Assembly (NCBI RefSeq): GCF_003610895.1
Contig: NZ_MCAS01000006.1
Location: 62,001 to 126,000, forward strand
Origin: Paraburkholderia fungorum
GTDB taxonomy: Bacteria > Pseudomonadota > Gammaproteobacteria > Burkholderiales > Burkholderiaceae
DNA: 64,000 nt
Direction: 5' to 3'
Position 1 is the first letter of the stretch. Each line of letters starts with the position of its first letter. The notes under the pieces were generated by a model. That model was not told the DNA's origin. It did no database searches and was given only the letters and a program-made list of their open reading frames with translations. The position numbers and the translations under genes are program-made. This document shows, piece by piece, positions 6,777 to 20,634 of the stretch.

Positions 6777-9578
6777 ATGCGGGCATGGTGGTGCGGGTTT
6801 GCGTTGGGTGTGATCTGGCTGCAGCGGCAGGCGGCGTTGCCGGATTGGCGCGGCTGGTGCGCGCTGGCGTCGCTTGGGGGCGTTGCGATTTTTGTGGCGG
6901 TATGGGGATTGCGCCGGGGTCATTCGGACGAATGGGGCGGTGGTGCTTCGAGCACATGGGGTGGCGGGTCTGCGGGCCACGCGAGCAGTGGGACTTCGGG
7001 TGGATTGTGTGATGGTGCTTGCGCAATCGCAAACGCTCGTGCGGCGGTTGGAAATTCGCTGATATGTCGCATTTTGTTCAGTGCACGCACGCGTTCGAAC
7101 GTCGGCTGGGCTGCGCTGTTGATTGCGGCTTTGTGCGCGGGCTTTGGCTACGCGGCGTGGCGCGCGCAAACCCGGCTCGCGGTGAGCTTGCCGAGTGCCT
7201 GGGAAGGTCGCGATATCGACGTTGCCGGCAGTATCAAAGGACTACCGTCGCGTGACGACAAAGGCGTGCGTTTCCTCTTTAAAGTCGAGTCGGCGGATGC
7301 GCCGATCGCGGCATTCCCGCGCGTGATTCAACTCTCGTGGATTGCCGCGGATGCGCCTGCGCCACCGCTCGAACCGGGCGCACGCTGGCGCCTGACCGTG
7401 CGGCTCAAACGCCCGCACGGCAACGCGAACTTCGGCGTGCGCGATGCCGAAGCCAGTTTGCTGGCGCGCAATGTACGCGCCACGGGCTACGTGAGTGTCC
7501 CGGATCGCGCGGTGCGCCTCGCGGGCAACGCGCGCGGCGCTAGCGTGACGGTCGATCGATGGCGCGATGCACTGCGTGCGCGTATCGACACGGTGCTCGC
7601 CGATGCTCGGCACCGTGGGATCGTGGTGGCGCTCGCCATCGGCGCGCAGGACGAAGTCAGCGCGGCCGACTGGTTGTTGATGCGTGGCACGGGCACCAGT
7701 CATCTGGTGGCGATTTCGGGTTTGCATATCGGTTTTGTCGCGGGCCTTGCGGCGTGGCTCGCCGGTGCCGTGTGGCGGCGCTCGGGATTCATCGGTCGCA
7801 ACTGGCCGCTGCTGTTACCCGCGCAAGTCGTCGCGGTGACGGCGGGTGCATTGTTCGCGGGGCTGCATGCGGCGTTGGCCGGTTTCAACGTACCCGCCCA
7901 GCGCGCGCTATGGATGGCGGGCGTAGTGGCGCTTGCATTTATCAGCGGGCGCGACCTCGCGCGATCGGTAGTGCTCGCGTGGGCGCTGGGTGTGGTGCTG
8001 CTGATCGATCCGTGGGCGGTCGTGGCGGCGGGATTCTGGCTGTCGTTCTGCGCGGTGGCGGCGATTCTGTTCGCGATGTCGGGACGGCCCCGCGTGCAGG
8101 ATCACGAGCAGCGCCGCGACGACCAGGGCGACGGCGGCGTGACGCCGACAAGGCTCATGCATCTGTGGTCCGGCGTGCGCCGCCGTGCTCGTGCTTTCCG
8201 TGAACGCTTGCGCAGCGCCGCCCAGGTGCAGTTCGCGGTAACCGTCGCGCTTGCACCGCTCACCGTCTACTGGTTCGCGCAGATTCCGTTGATCGGCCCG
8301 TTTGCGAACGCTTTCGCGATTCCATGGGTGAGTCTGCTGGTGACGCCGGCTGTATTAGCGGGCGTCGCGTTGCCCGCGCCATTCGATGCCTACGCCTTGC
8401 GCGCCGCGCATGCCTTGCTCGATCTGCTGGCCGCGGGCTTGCAGATGCTGTCCGGTCCGGCTTGGACGCTCTGGCGGCTGCCGCAACCCGACGCGTGGAC
8501 GCTTGCCGCGGCGGCGGTTGGGGTCCTCTGGTGTCTGGCGCCGCGTGGCTGGCCGCTGCGCTGGGCCGCGCCGCTCACGTGGCTGCCACTGCTGATGCCG
8601 GCGCCGTCCGGGCCGCCGCACGGCAGCTTCCGCCTGACGGCGCTGGATATCGGTCAAGGCACCTCGGTGCTGGTCGAGACGGCGCATCACACGCTGCTGT
8701 TCGATACCGGACCGGGGCCGGAATCGACCCATGCGGGCGAGCGCGTTGTGGTGCCGTTTTTGCAGGCACACGGCGTCACGGCGCTCGATACGCTGGTGAT
8801 CAGCCACGCCGATTCCGACCACTCGGGCGGCGCACCGGCGGTACTGGAGGCGATCGAGGTGCGTCAGATGGTGGCGGCGTTGGCGAGCGCGAATCCGTTG
8901 TGGTCGAACGCGAAGGAGCGTGGCGCGGATACGCTGCCCTGTGCCGCGGGACAGCGTTGGCAGTGGGATGGCGTCGAGTTCGCGATGCTCTGGCCAGATG
9001 CCGGGCCGCTGCAAGGCAAACCGAATGCGCATTGCTGCGTGTTGCGGGTGAGTACGATCCCTGCTCACGCGAACGCGCCGACGGTGAAGAGGAGTCCGGT
9101 CGCGGCCAATGTTCAAACAGTGGCGCCGAGCTTGGCCGCCGTGCTGGCGGCGGACATCGAAGCGCCGGTCGAACGCATTCTGCTCGCGCGCGATCCCGAC
9201 GCATTGCGCGCCCAGGTGCTGGTCGTGCCGCATCATGGAAGCAAGACCTCGTCGACCGAGCCGTTCCTCGACTCTATCGACCCGCTCATCGCGCTATTTC
9301 AGGTAGGCTATCGCAACCGATTTCATCATCCGAATGCGGGTGTGTTCGAGCGTTACAAGGCGCGGCACATCGAGCTCGCGCGCAGCGATGCGGACGGTGC
9401 AGTGCGGGTCGACGTCAACCCGGACGCGAACCCGCATCTCACTCCAGGCAGCGGTCCCGAGGCCGGCGTGGGAACCAGTACAGGAGCCGGCCTGACGGTC
9501 GATCCGGGTCTGAGCGCCGCCAGCTTGACGATCGAGCGCTATCGCGACACGCAACGCCGCTACTGGATGGATCGCTGA
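6777..9578 (+). CDS. comEC: DNA internalization competence protein ComEC/Rec2
   Basis: ComEC is the inner-membrane channel for single-stranded DNA uptake during transformation. The 933-residue protein has several N-terminal membrane segments, a ComEC core around GTGTSHLVAISGLHIGFVAG with further membrane helices, and a C-terminal metallo-beta-lactamase-like domain with LDIGQGTSVLVET, SHADSDHSGG and VPHHGSKTSS. The ATG at 6777 has GGAGGG shortly upstream, but the start is not certain. Two hydrophilic insertions stand out: a charged stretch at about residues 436-475, and a low-complexity segment near 765-790 splitting the lactamase-like domain. No other competence genes are next to it. Confidence 0.93.
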   Translation: MRAWWCGFALGVIWLQRQAALPDWRGWCALASLGGVAIFVAVWGLRRGHSDEWGGGASSTWGGGSAGHASSGTSGGLCDGACAIANARAAVGNSLICRILFSARTRSNVGWAALLIAALCAGFGYAAWRAQTRLAVSLPSAWEGRDIDVAGSIKGLPSRDDKGVRFLFKVESADAPIAAFPRVIQLSWIAADAPAPPLEPGARWRLTVRLKRPHGNANFGVRDAEASLLARNVRATGYVSVPDRAVRLAGNARGASVTVDRWRDALRARIDTVLADARHRGIVVALAIGAQDEVSAADWLLMRGTGTSHLVAISGLHIGFVAGLAAWLAGAVWRRSGFIGRNWPLLLPAQVVAVTAGALFAGLHAALAGFNVPAQRALWMAGVVALAFISGRDLARSVVLAWALGVVLLIDPWAVVAAGFWLSFCAVAAILFAMSGRPRVQDHEQRRDDQGDGGVTPTRLMHLWSGVRRRARAFRERLRSAAQVQFAVTVALAPLTVYWFAQIPLIGPFANAFAIPWVSLLVTPAVLAGVALPAPFDAYALRAAHALLDLLAAGLQMLSGPAWTLWRLPQPDAWTLAAAAVGVLWCLAPRGWPLRWAAPLTWLPLLMPAPSGPPHGSFRLTALDIGQGTSVLVETAHHTLLFDTGPGPESTHAGERVVVPFLQAHGVTALDTLVISHADSDHSGGAPAVLEAIEVRQMVAALASANPLWSNAKERGADTLPCAAGQRWQWDGVEFAMLWPDAGPLQGKPNAHCCVLRVSTIPAHANAPTVKRSPVAANVQTVAPSLAAVLAADIEAPVERILLARDPDALRAQVLVVPHHGSKTSSTEPFLDSIDPLIALFQVGYRNRFHHPNAGVFERYKARHIELARSDADGAVRVDVNPDANPHLTPGSGPEAGVGTSTGAGLTVDPGLSAASLTIERYRDTQRRYWMDR

Positions 9579-9684
9579 TGGATTGCCGGCCGCACACAGA
9601 GAGCAAATGCGCCGCTGGGACGAGGTCTGCACGAAGGGTCAGGCATGCGGCCCGCGCGTCAAAACAGAACGGAGACTGCCGCAG

Positions 9685-13267
<3,583 letters not shown>

Positions 13268-13329
13268 TTCAGGCATTCACCGCGTGTCACGAGCGGTTTG
13301 CATAATCGGCACGCGGCGAATGCATGTAA

Positions 13330-14742
<1,413 letters not shown>

Positions 14743-14800
14743 TGGCTTCGCTGCTAGCGCCGACCGATGAGCCGGCTATCCTTCGTTTCTGATTGACCCC

Positions 14801-14835
14801 GCCGCCCTGCGTATAGCGCAGGGCGGCGTGTATTT
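14801..14835 (+). terminator. Intrinsic terminator after eno
   Basis: GCCGCCCTGCG (14801-14811) pairs perfectly with CGCAGGGCGGC (14817-14827) around a five-base loop, followed by a T-rich stretch (GTGTATTTATT). It lies between eno and ftsB, 23 bp before the ftsB ATG, so ftsB is expressed by read-through or from a promoter inside this short gap. Confidence 0.8.
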
Positions 14836-14849
14836 ATTGTGCTTACTTC

Positions 14850-15284
14850 ATGCGGCTTGTCACTGCTGTCCTGATCGTTCTGCTGGCGCTGATTCAGTAC
14901 CCGCTCTGGTGGGGGCACGGCGGCTGGTTACGCGTGCATGAGTTGCAGCAGCAACTGGCGCAGCAACTACAAAAGAACGCTGATTCGAAGCTGCGCAATG
15001 AACGCATTCAAGGCGAAGTGCAGGATCTGCAGAACGGCACGGCCGCGGTGGAAGAGCGCGCGCGTTACGAAATGGGTATGGTGAAAGACGGCGAGGTGTT
15101 TGTGCAGTTCGTCTCGCCAAACGCGCCGTTGCCGAATACGAATACACCGTCGGTTACCACGTCTACGCGTGGTGAGGTGTCGGCGGCACCGCTGCATGTG
15201 GTGCCGAATCCGGAGTCGCGCGCGAAGCCCGATCGCAAGCATGCCGGTAAGGCGGCGGTCAAAGACAAGAAGGCCGCGCACTAG
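14850..15284 (+). CDS. ftsB: Cell division protein FtsB (DivIC/septum formation initiator family)
   Basis: Bitopic divisome protein that joins FtsL and FtsQ. One N-terminal membrane helix (about residues 4-22, [20 protein letters not shown]) is followed by a periplasmic coiled coil rich in Q, L and N (residues 30-65) and the conserved [18 protein letters not shown] motif. At 144 residues it is longer than E. coli FtsB (about 103) because of a Pro/Thr/Lys-rich tail from about residue 93 that is probably disordered. The position after eno is conserved in proteobacteria. No clear Shine-Dalgarno precedes the ATG. Confidence 0.92.
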   Translation: MRLVTAVLIVLLALIQYPLWWGHGGWLRVHELQQQLAQQLQKNADSKLRNERIQGEVQDLQNGTAAVEERARYEMGMVKDGEVFVQFVSPNAPLPNTNTPSVTTSTRGEVSAAPLHVVPNPESRAKPDRKHAGKAAVKDKKAAH

Positions 15285-15335
15285 GCGTCATCAGGCCGGT
15301 TCGGCGCGCCTCCTGCCTGGGAGATCCGCTTCGGC

Positions 15336-15716
15336 TCACCAGCCCCAATACGGTGAGTAGCCCACGCCGACACCCGTTCCCCAGCCGTGCCCCCAACCGC
15401 CGCCGTAATAACTGCCGTACACGTTGACGGGCGGCGAATAATAACGCGCATAGGCCTGGGCCGCGTTCTCGGCGGCAATCGCCTGATTCTGCTCGGCCAT
15501 CACCTGACGGTCGATCGCGTCGTAGCGTTCACGTTCTTCGGGCGTAAGCGGCTGGGCGGTGCTGGCCATGCCCGACTGATCGGCCGGTAGCCGGCTATAA
15601 ATCGGCGATGGGCCCGGCGGGTCCATCACGCACCCCGTAAGCACGGCGCTGCCGGCGATCACAGCCAGCACGGCGAACGAGCGCGTGCAATGCTTTAGCG
15701 AAGTATTGAAGTTCAT
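15336..15716 (-). CDS. Small lipoprotein with Gly/Tyr/Trp-rich tail
   Basis: A 126-residue predicted lipoprotein. After a basic N-terminus and hydrophobic core the lipobox VLTGC places the acylated cysteine near residue 27. The mature part holds EERERYDAIDRQVMAEQNQA, probably helical, then ends in a low-complexity Gly-Tyr-Trp tail (YGSYYGGGWGHGWGTG...). The ATG at 15716 has GGAG six bases upstream; the longer open frame to 15995 overlaps hslO and is rejected. It is convergent with ftsB and downstream of hslO. Function unknown. Confidence 0.75.
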   Translation of the reverse strand: MNFNTSLKHCTRSFAVLAVIAGSAVLTGCVMDPPGPSPIYSRLPADQSGMASTAQPLTPEERERYDAIDRQVMAEQNQAIAAENAAQAYARYYSPPVNVYGSYYGGGWGHGWGTGVGVGYSPYWGW

Positions 15717-15883
15717 TTTGATCTCCATCGGTCGGATGCCTAAGCAAACCACGCGTAGCGCGCACCGCCCACGATCCAACGCAACACTCGACGATAACGC
15801 GCCACCTGTGCCCCGAAAAAGCACCTGGCGGCGCGTCATTTTGCTACCGTAATCCAGACGTAACGGGCTGCCCTCGGGCTGCT

Positions 15884-16831
15884 TCAGTGCCGTTGGTCGG
15901 CAGCCGGCGTCACGCCTTGTGAGAGCGCATCGGCGACAAAAAGTTGCGCCACGTCGACCGGGTCGAATTCGTATCGCTGGTTGCAGAATTCGCAATGGAT
16001 CTCGACATGGCCGCGCTCTTCGATCACACCGTCCACTTCCTCGCGACCCAGCATTTTCAGCATGGCGCCGACCTTTTCACGCGAACAGCTGCACTCGAAG
16101 CGCGCCGTGGCCGGTTCGAAATGCTGCACGTTTTCCTGCCAGAACAGACGGCGGAAAATTGTGGCCGGCTCTTCCTTGAGCAACTCGTCTTGCGACATCG
16201 TGCCGCCGAGCGTACAGACGCGCTCCCACGTGTCCGCATCCAGATCGCCCGGATGCGGGACGATGCCGCCGTCGCCCGGCAGCTTTTGCAACAGCATGCC
16301 GACTGCACGTTCGGTGTTTGCTGCCAGCCACAAGCGCGTGTCGAGCTGCTCGGAGTGATGCATGTAGTGTTCGAGCACTTCGGCCATCGACTTGAGCGGG
16401 CCGTCCACACCCGAGAGCGGGACGATACTTTGATACGGCTGCTGGCCCGGTTTTTTCTCGCGCGGGTCGAGCGTGATCACGCAACGGCCGTGGCCGCTCG
16501 CGTTGACCAGTTCGATCATGGAGGTCGCGTCGTCGATCGTATTCGCTTCGCCGGAGAGCTTGGCGGTGGCGCGCATCGACAGGTCGGAGCTGCACTGCAC
16601 CACCAGCATTTTGGCCGGGCCGTCGCCGAAAATCTGCATGACGAGCGTGCCGTCGAACTTGAGGTTCGCCGAAAGCAGCGCGCACGCGGCCATCATCTCG
16701 CCCAGAATCGTCCGCACGGGCGCCGGGTAGTCCCGGCGCGTCAGCACTTCCTGCCACGTGTTGCGCAGCGAAACGATCTCGCCGCGCACCGGCGCCGCGC
16801 TGAACATGAATTTTTGCAACTGGTCGCTCAC
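15884..16831 (-). CDS. hslO: Redox-regulated holdase chaperone Hsp33
   Basis: Hsp33 is a cytoplasmic chaperone activated by oxidation: four cysteines release zinc and form disulfides. The 315-residue protein carries the expected CSC (in FECSCSREK) and CEFC (in HCEFCNQRYEFD) pairs near the C-terminus. A GTG start at 16831 gives MSDQLQKFMFSAAPVRGE, the usual N-terminus, with GAGGAAA upstream; the frame extends to 16945 but that part is not homologous. It lies about 65 bp after the gamma-carbonic-anhydrase-like gene on the same strand, probably as one unit. Confidence 0.95.
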   Translation of the reverse strand: MSDQLQKFMFSAAPVRGEIVSLRNTWQEVLTRRDYPAPVRTILGEMMAACALLSANLKFDGTLVMQIFGDGPAKMLVVQCSSDLSMRATAKLSGEANTIDDATSMIELVNASGHGRCVITLDPREKKPGQQPYQSIVPLSGVDGPLKSMAEVLEHYMHHSEQLDTRLWLAANTERAVGMLLQKLPGDGGIVPHPGDLDADTWERVCTLGGTMSQDELLKEEPATIFRRLFWQENVQHFEPATARFECSCSREKVGAMLKMLGREEVDGVIEERGHVEIHCEFCNQRYEFDPVDVAQLFVADALSQGVTPAADQRH

Positions 16832-16895
16832 AACTTTTCCTCGGTCGAATGACGCAGCTTGATGCCGCGCCCTGCGCGCCGCGCGCTCCGGCTGA

Positions 16896-17420
16896 TTAGC
16901 CGATGCGCACGAGCTGCGCCTTGAAATATTCGCGGCGCTCGGCATAGCTTGCCGTGCCGCGCTGCATATTGGCGATATCCGTCTCGGTCAGTTCGCGCAC
17001 CACTTTGGCAGGCGCGCCGAGAATCAGCGAATTGTCGGGAAACACTTTGCCTTCAGTGACGATGGCGCCCGCTCCGACCAGACAGTTGCGGCCGATTACC
17101 GCACCATTCAAGACCACCGCCTGAATTCCGATCAGCGAGCCTTCCTTGATCGTGCAGCCGTGCAGCATGACCTGGTGGCCGATCGTCACGTTCGGCTCGA
17201 TCGTCAACGGGAAGCCCGGATCGGTATGCAGCACTGCGTTTTCCTGCACGTTGCTGCCTGCGCCGAGGGTGATGGGCTCATTGTCGCCGCGGATCGTTGC
17301 GCCGAACCAGACGCTCGAATTTTCCTCGAGCGTCACCTTGCCGATAATGTTCGCGGAGTCCGCGACGAACACGCTTTCATGGATTGTCGGTGCTGCTTCG
17401 CCAAGCTTGTAAATTGTCAC
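16896..17420 (-). CDS. Gamma-carbonic anhydrase family protein (left-handed beta-helix)
   Basis: A 174-residue protein of the YrdA/CaiE/gamma-carbonic-anhydrase family. Hexapeptide repeats typical of a left-handed beta-helix run through most of it (for example IIGKVTLEENSSVWFGA, AVIGRNCLVGAGAIV). The metal-ligand histidines are in AVLHTD and TIGHQVMLHGC. Whether this member is an active carbonic anhydrase is not known from sequence. GTG at 17420 is chosen because GAGGAGA lies about six bases upstream and gives MTIYKLGEAAP; the upstream open frame to 18101 is antisense to the next gene. Confidence 0.9.
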   Translation of the reverse strand: MTIYKLGEAAPTIHESVFVADSANIIGKVTLEENSSVWFGATIRGDNEPITLGAGSNVQENAVLHTDPGFPLTIEPNVTIGHQVMLHGCTIKEGSLIGIQAVVLNGAVIGRNCLVGAGAIVTEGKVFPDNSLILGAPAKVVRELTETDIANMQRGTASYAERREYFKAQLVRIG

Positions 17421-17721
17421 GGTGTCTCCTCTTGATCGGTCGCTATGTGGTGCAGGGGTTAGGGCGGCAATGGGCTGCCGGGCCGCAAAACAGAGGGCCA
17501 AAACGCCCGAAAGTGCCTGAAAACGCCCCAATGGACCGGGTTGTCCTGCCTGCCCCGCGCGGCAGCCACGCGAGATGGTCGAATCGAGTATTGTAAACGG
17601 TTGTGTGGTTGGGCCGCTTGACGGTGCCGGGAGGGTGCTGCGAGCCGTCAGGCGCCGAGCCCTGGCGCATGCCGCGCCTTTCCGTCTTGCCTCTTGCCGT
17701 ACCCTTTGCCGACCTCGTGCC
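17421..17721. other. Divergent intergenic region (301 bp)
   Basis: Lies between the divergently transcribed gamma-carbonic-anhydrase-like gene (minus) and the DUF455 gene (plus). A minus-strand TACAAT at 17595-17590 could be a -10 box for the minus operon but no good -35 is seen. I find no gene or RNA here. Confidence 0.4.
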
Positions 17722-18633
17722 ATGAACTCCGTTGTGCCGTCCATTTCGCCCGCTCCGCCTGTATCGAGTCTTGAGAACGCTTCGGATCGTGCGAATTGCG
17801 CGCGCACCGCTGCGCTGGCGATATTGAGCGAGGTCGACCCGGCAACCAAGGCGGACGCGGCCCGTGCGTTATACGCCGCGGTGCTCGACGCGAGCCTCGC
17901 CTGTTCGCCAAACGTCGAACTCGTCGAGCCGGCCGACTTGCCCGGCCGCCCCGCGCGCCCCGAACTGGTGGACCCGCGCAAGCTGAAGCGCCGCAGCATG
18001 CAGTCGCCGGAAGGCCGGGCCGTCCTGCTGCATGCGCTTGCGCATATCGAATTCAACGCCATCAATCTCGCGCTCGACGCCGTCTGGCGTTTTGCCGGCA
18101 TGCCCGCCGCGTTCTACACCGACTGGCTCAAGGTTGCCGCCGAAGAGGCGCATCATTTCTCGCTGCTGGTCGCGCGGCTGGCGGAATTCGGCCATGCCTA
18201 CGGCGATTTCCCCGCCCACGACGGCCTCTGGGATATGTGCGAGCGCACCCGTGCCGACGTGCTGGCGCGCATGGCGCTGGTGCCGCGCACCCTCGAAGCG
18301 CGCGGCCTCGACGCCTCGCCGCCCATCCGCGCCCGTCTGCAGCAGGCGGGCGACCACGCGTCCGCAGCGATTCTCGACGTGATCCTGCGCGACGAAATCG
18401 GCCATGTGCTGATCGGCAACCGCTGGTTCCGCCATCTGTGCGACGAGCATGGCTTCGATCCGCATGCCGCCTACACGCGTCTTGCCGACCAGTATCACGC
18501 ACCGAAATTACGTGGTCCGTTCAATTTCGAAGCGCGCCGCGATGCCGGTTTCGATGAAATCGAACTGGCCGCGCTGGTCGCCCGGGCCGGCCTCGACACC
18601 GAACAATCCGCCGCGCCGGTAGCGCGCGACTGA
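17722..18633 (+). CDS. DUF455 family ferritin-like protein
   Basis: A 303-residue protein of the DUF455 family, predicted ferritin-like four-helix bundle. Candidate diiron ligands are visible in order: ALAHIEFNAINLALDAVWRF, AAEEAHHFSLL and ILRDEIGHVLIGNRWF, an E...EExxH...ExxH pattern. Function is not established; relatives have been linked to tRNA hydroxylation-like or oxidase chemistry only by fold. The frame opens at 17575, but the ATG at 17722 begins the homologous part after an Arg/Ala-rich non-conserved stretch. No strong Shine-Dalgarno supports either start. Confidence 0.8.
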   Translation: MNSVVPSISPAPPVSSLENASDRANCARTAALAILSEVDPATKADAARALYAAVLDASLACSPNVELVEPADLPGRPARPELVDPRKLKRRSMQSPEGRAVLLHALAHIEFNAINLALDAVWRFAGMPAAFYTDWLKVAAEEAHHFSLLVARLAEFGHAYGDFPAHDGLWDMCERTRADVLARMALVPRTLEARGLDASPPIRARLQQAGDHASAAILDVILRDEIGHVLIGNRWFRHLCDEHGFDPHAAYTRLADQYHAPKLRGPFNFEARRDAGFDEIELAALVARAGLDTEQSAAPVARD

Positions 18634-18679
18634 AGCTTTTTTCCACAACCCGACCCCACGCATCGTCCGGCTATCTCGT

Positions 18680-18685
18680 TATAAT
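18680..18685 (+). promoter_or_regulatory. -10-like TATAAT upstream of the hydrolase gene
   Basis: A perfect TATAAT lies 34 bp before the ATG at 18719, in the 85-bp gap after the DUF455 gene. No -35 consensus is found at 16-19 bp spacing, so this is tentative. Confidence 0.4.
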
Positions 18686-18718
18686 CGAACGACCATTCTT
18701 TTTTTGGGCGCGCCGTTC

Positions 18719-19603
18719 ATGAATACATCCAGGTCTGAGTTCGTCGCCGTGCGCGGCATCCGTCTGCACGTGCGGCGCTGGGGGAACCCCGACGCGCCGA
18801 TGCTGTTCATGCTGCACGGCTGGATGGACGTGGCGGCGTCGTTCCAGTTCGTCGTCGACGCCCTGGGCGGCGACTGGCAGGTGATCGCCCCCGATATGCG
18901 CGGCTTCGGCCTGTCGGACTGGCCGGTTGCCGAGCGCGGCGGCGGCAACTACTGGTTCCAGGACTACCTCGCCGATCTCGACGCGCTGCTCGATCACTAT
19001 GCCCCGACCGGCGAAGTCAATCTGGTCGGCCACAGCCTGGGCGCGAACGTCGTCTGCCTGTATGCGGGCGTGCGGCCGGAGCGAGTGCGGCGCGTAGTTG
19101 ATCTGGAAGGTTTCGGCCTTGCGCCGTCGCATTCGGCGCAGGCGCCTAAGCGCCTGTCCAACTGGCTCGACGAGTTGCGCGACCCGCCGCAGCTGAAGCG
19201 CTACGCGTCACTGGACGAGGTCGCGGGGCGCCTGATCAAGACCAACCCGCGCCTTGCTTTGCCGCGCGCGCAGTTCCTCGCGCAGCATTGGTCGAAGCCG
19301 GACGGGGAAGGGCGCTTCATGCTGCTCGCCGATCCGGCGCACAAGCTGCGCGGGCCGACGCTGTACCGCCTCGACGAAGTGATGGCCGTGTGGCGCAAGG
19401 TCAGCGCCAAAGTGCTGCATGTCGAGGCCGCTAACTCGCCCACGCTCGCGCAGATCGCCGGCGAGATTCCGCTCGACGAATTCAAGGCGCGTTTCCAGGC
19501 TTTTCCGAACTGGCGCGAGAAGATCATCGACGAAGCGGGGCACATGGTGCATCACGACCAGCCGGAGCAGGTGGCCGCATTGATCGAAGGCTTCTGCGCC
19601 TGA
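18719..19603 (+). CDS. Alpha/beta hydrolase
   Basis: Alpha/beta-hydrolase-fold enzyme of 294 residues. MLHGWMDVAASFQ gives the oxyanion-hole HGW motif, NLVGHSLGAN the nucleophile elbow (Ser106), and IDEAGHMVHHDQPEQV the catalytic histidine region near the C-terminus. The order and APDMRGFGLSDWP loop match the epoxide-hydrolase/haloperoxidase-like group, but the substrate cannot be read from sequence. The frame also opens at TTG 18704, five codons upstream; the ATG is preferred by position. It follows the DUF455 gene and precedes the PHP-domain gene. Confidence 0.87.
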   Translation: MNTSRSEFVAVRGIRLHVRRWGNPDAPMLFMLHGWMDVAASFQFVVDALGGDWQVIAPDMRGFGLSDWPVAERGGGNYWFQDYLADLDALLDHYAPTGEVNLVGHSLGANVVCLYAGVRPERVRRVVDLEGFGLAPSHSAQAPKRLSNWLDELRDPPQLKRYASLDEVAGRLIKTNPRLALPRAQFLAQHWSKPDGEGRFMLLADPAHKLRGPTLYRLDEVMAVWRKVSAKVLHVEAANSPTLAQIAGEIPLDEFKARFQAFPNWREKIIDEAGHMVHHDQPEQVAALIEGFCA

Positions 19604-19706
19604 ACCTTGCAAAAGGATTGCGGTGCGAGGTCGACTATCGTGAGATAGCGCTGCGGCCATTTACTGCGTTGCAGTAAAATGCTTGCAGAACCTTCTCAAG
19701 ACAAAG

Positions 19707-20537
19707 ATGAACGCCGACCTCCACTGTCACTCCACCGTTTCCGATGGCCAGTTCGCCCCGGCCGATGTCGCGCGCCGCGCGCACGCGGGCGGGGTGACGC
19801 TGTGGGCGTTGACCGATCACGACGAACTGGGCGGCCAGCACGAGGCGCGTAGCACGGCTGAGGCGCTCGGCATGGCTTACGTGAGTGGCGTCGAGATCTC
19901 GGTGACATGGGCGTCGCGCACCGTGCACATTGTCGGGCTCGGCATCGACCCAACCAGTTCGATCCTGATCGACGGTCTCGCGCGCACCCGCAACGGGCGC
20001 GCGGCGCGCGCCGAAGCAATGGGCGAACAATTGGCCGCGCTCGGCATCCCCGACGCCTATCAGGGCGCACTCAAATACGTGTCGAACCCGGACATGATTT
20101 CGCGCACGCACTTCGCGCGCTTCATGGTCGAAAGCGGCTACGCCAGCTCGACCCAGGACGTATTCAACCGCTATCTCGGCGACGGCAAGCCCGGCTACGT
20201 GTCGCATCGCTGGGCGAAACTGGCGGACGCGGTCGGCTGGATTCAGGCCGCCGGCGGCGAGGCGATCGTCGCGCATCCGGGGCGTTATGCGTATTCCCAG
20301 GTCGAGTTCGACGCGTTTTTCGCTGAATTCATCGACCTCGGCGGCAAGGCGATCGAAGTGGTGACCGGCAGCCACACGCCGAATCAGTACCGCGAATATG
20401 CGGACGTCGCGCGCCGCTACGGTTTCGAAGCTTCGCGCGGTTCCGATTTCCATGCACCCGGCGAGGGCCGCATCGATCTCGGCACGCTGCCGCAACTGCC
20501 TTCCGATCTCAAGCCCGTCTGGGAACGCTGGTTGTGA
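19707..20537 (+). CDS. PHP-domain phosphoesterase (RNase AM / 3',5'-nucleoside bisphosphate phosphatase type)
   Basis: A metal-dependent phosphoesterase of 276 residues. It starts MNADLHCHSTVSDGQFAP, the first PHP motif, then ALTDHDELGG (second), VSGVEISV, DMISRTHFARFM, AIVAHPGRY, and ends with GSDFHAPGEGRIDLG. This is the arrangement of E. coli RNase AM (YciV/TrpH), which matures rRNA 5' ends, and of the Chromobacterium 3',5'-nucleoside bisphosphate phosphatase. The next gene is of the YciO family, as in E. coli, which strengthens the call. ATG 19707 is chosen over TTG 19683 because it gives the usual short N-terminus. Confidence 0.88.
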   Translation: MNADLHCHSTVSDGQFAPADVARRAHAGGVTLWALTDHDELGGQHEARSTAEALGMAYVSGVEISVTWASRTVHIVGLGIDPTSSILIDGLARTRNGRAARAEAMGEQLAALGIPDAYQGALKYVSNPDMISRTHFARFMVESGYASSTQDVFNRYLGDGKPGYVSHRWAKLADAVGWIQAAGGEAIVAHPGRYAYSQVEFDAFFAEFIDLGGKAIEVVTGSHTPNQYREYADVARRYGFEASRGSDFHAPGEGRIDLGTLPQLPSDLKPVWERWL

Positions 20538-20634
20538 TCGCGCGCCGTGCCACGGCGGCACGCCATGCGCGAAGGCCCTTGTCCGAAGGGCGTGCGTTCA
20601 CCCGACTTTCCATCCGTAGTTACCGTTAGCCAAA

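Noticed and set aside
15717..15995. Upstream extension of the small lipoprotein frame
   Set aside because: Overlaps hslO and would bury the signal peptide; ATG 15716 has a good ribosome-binding site.
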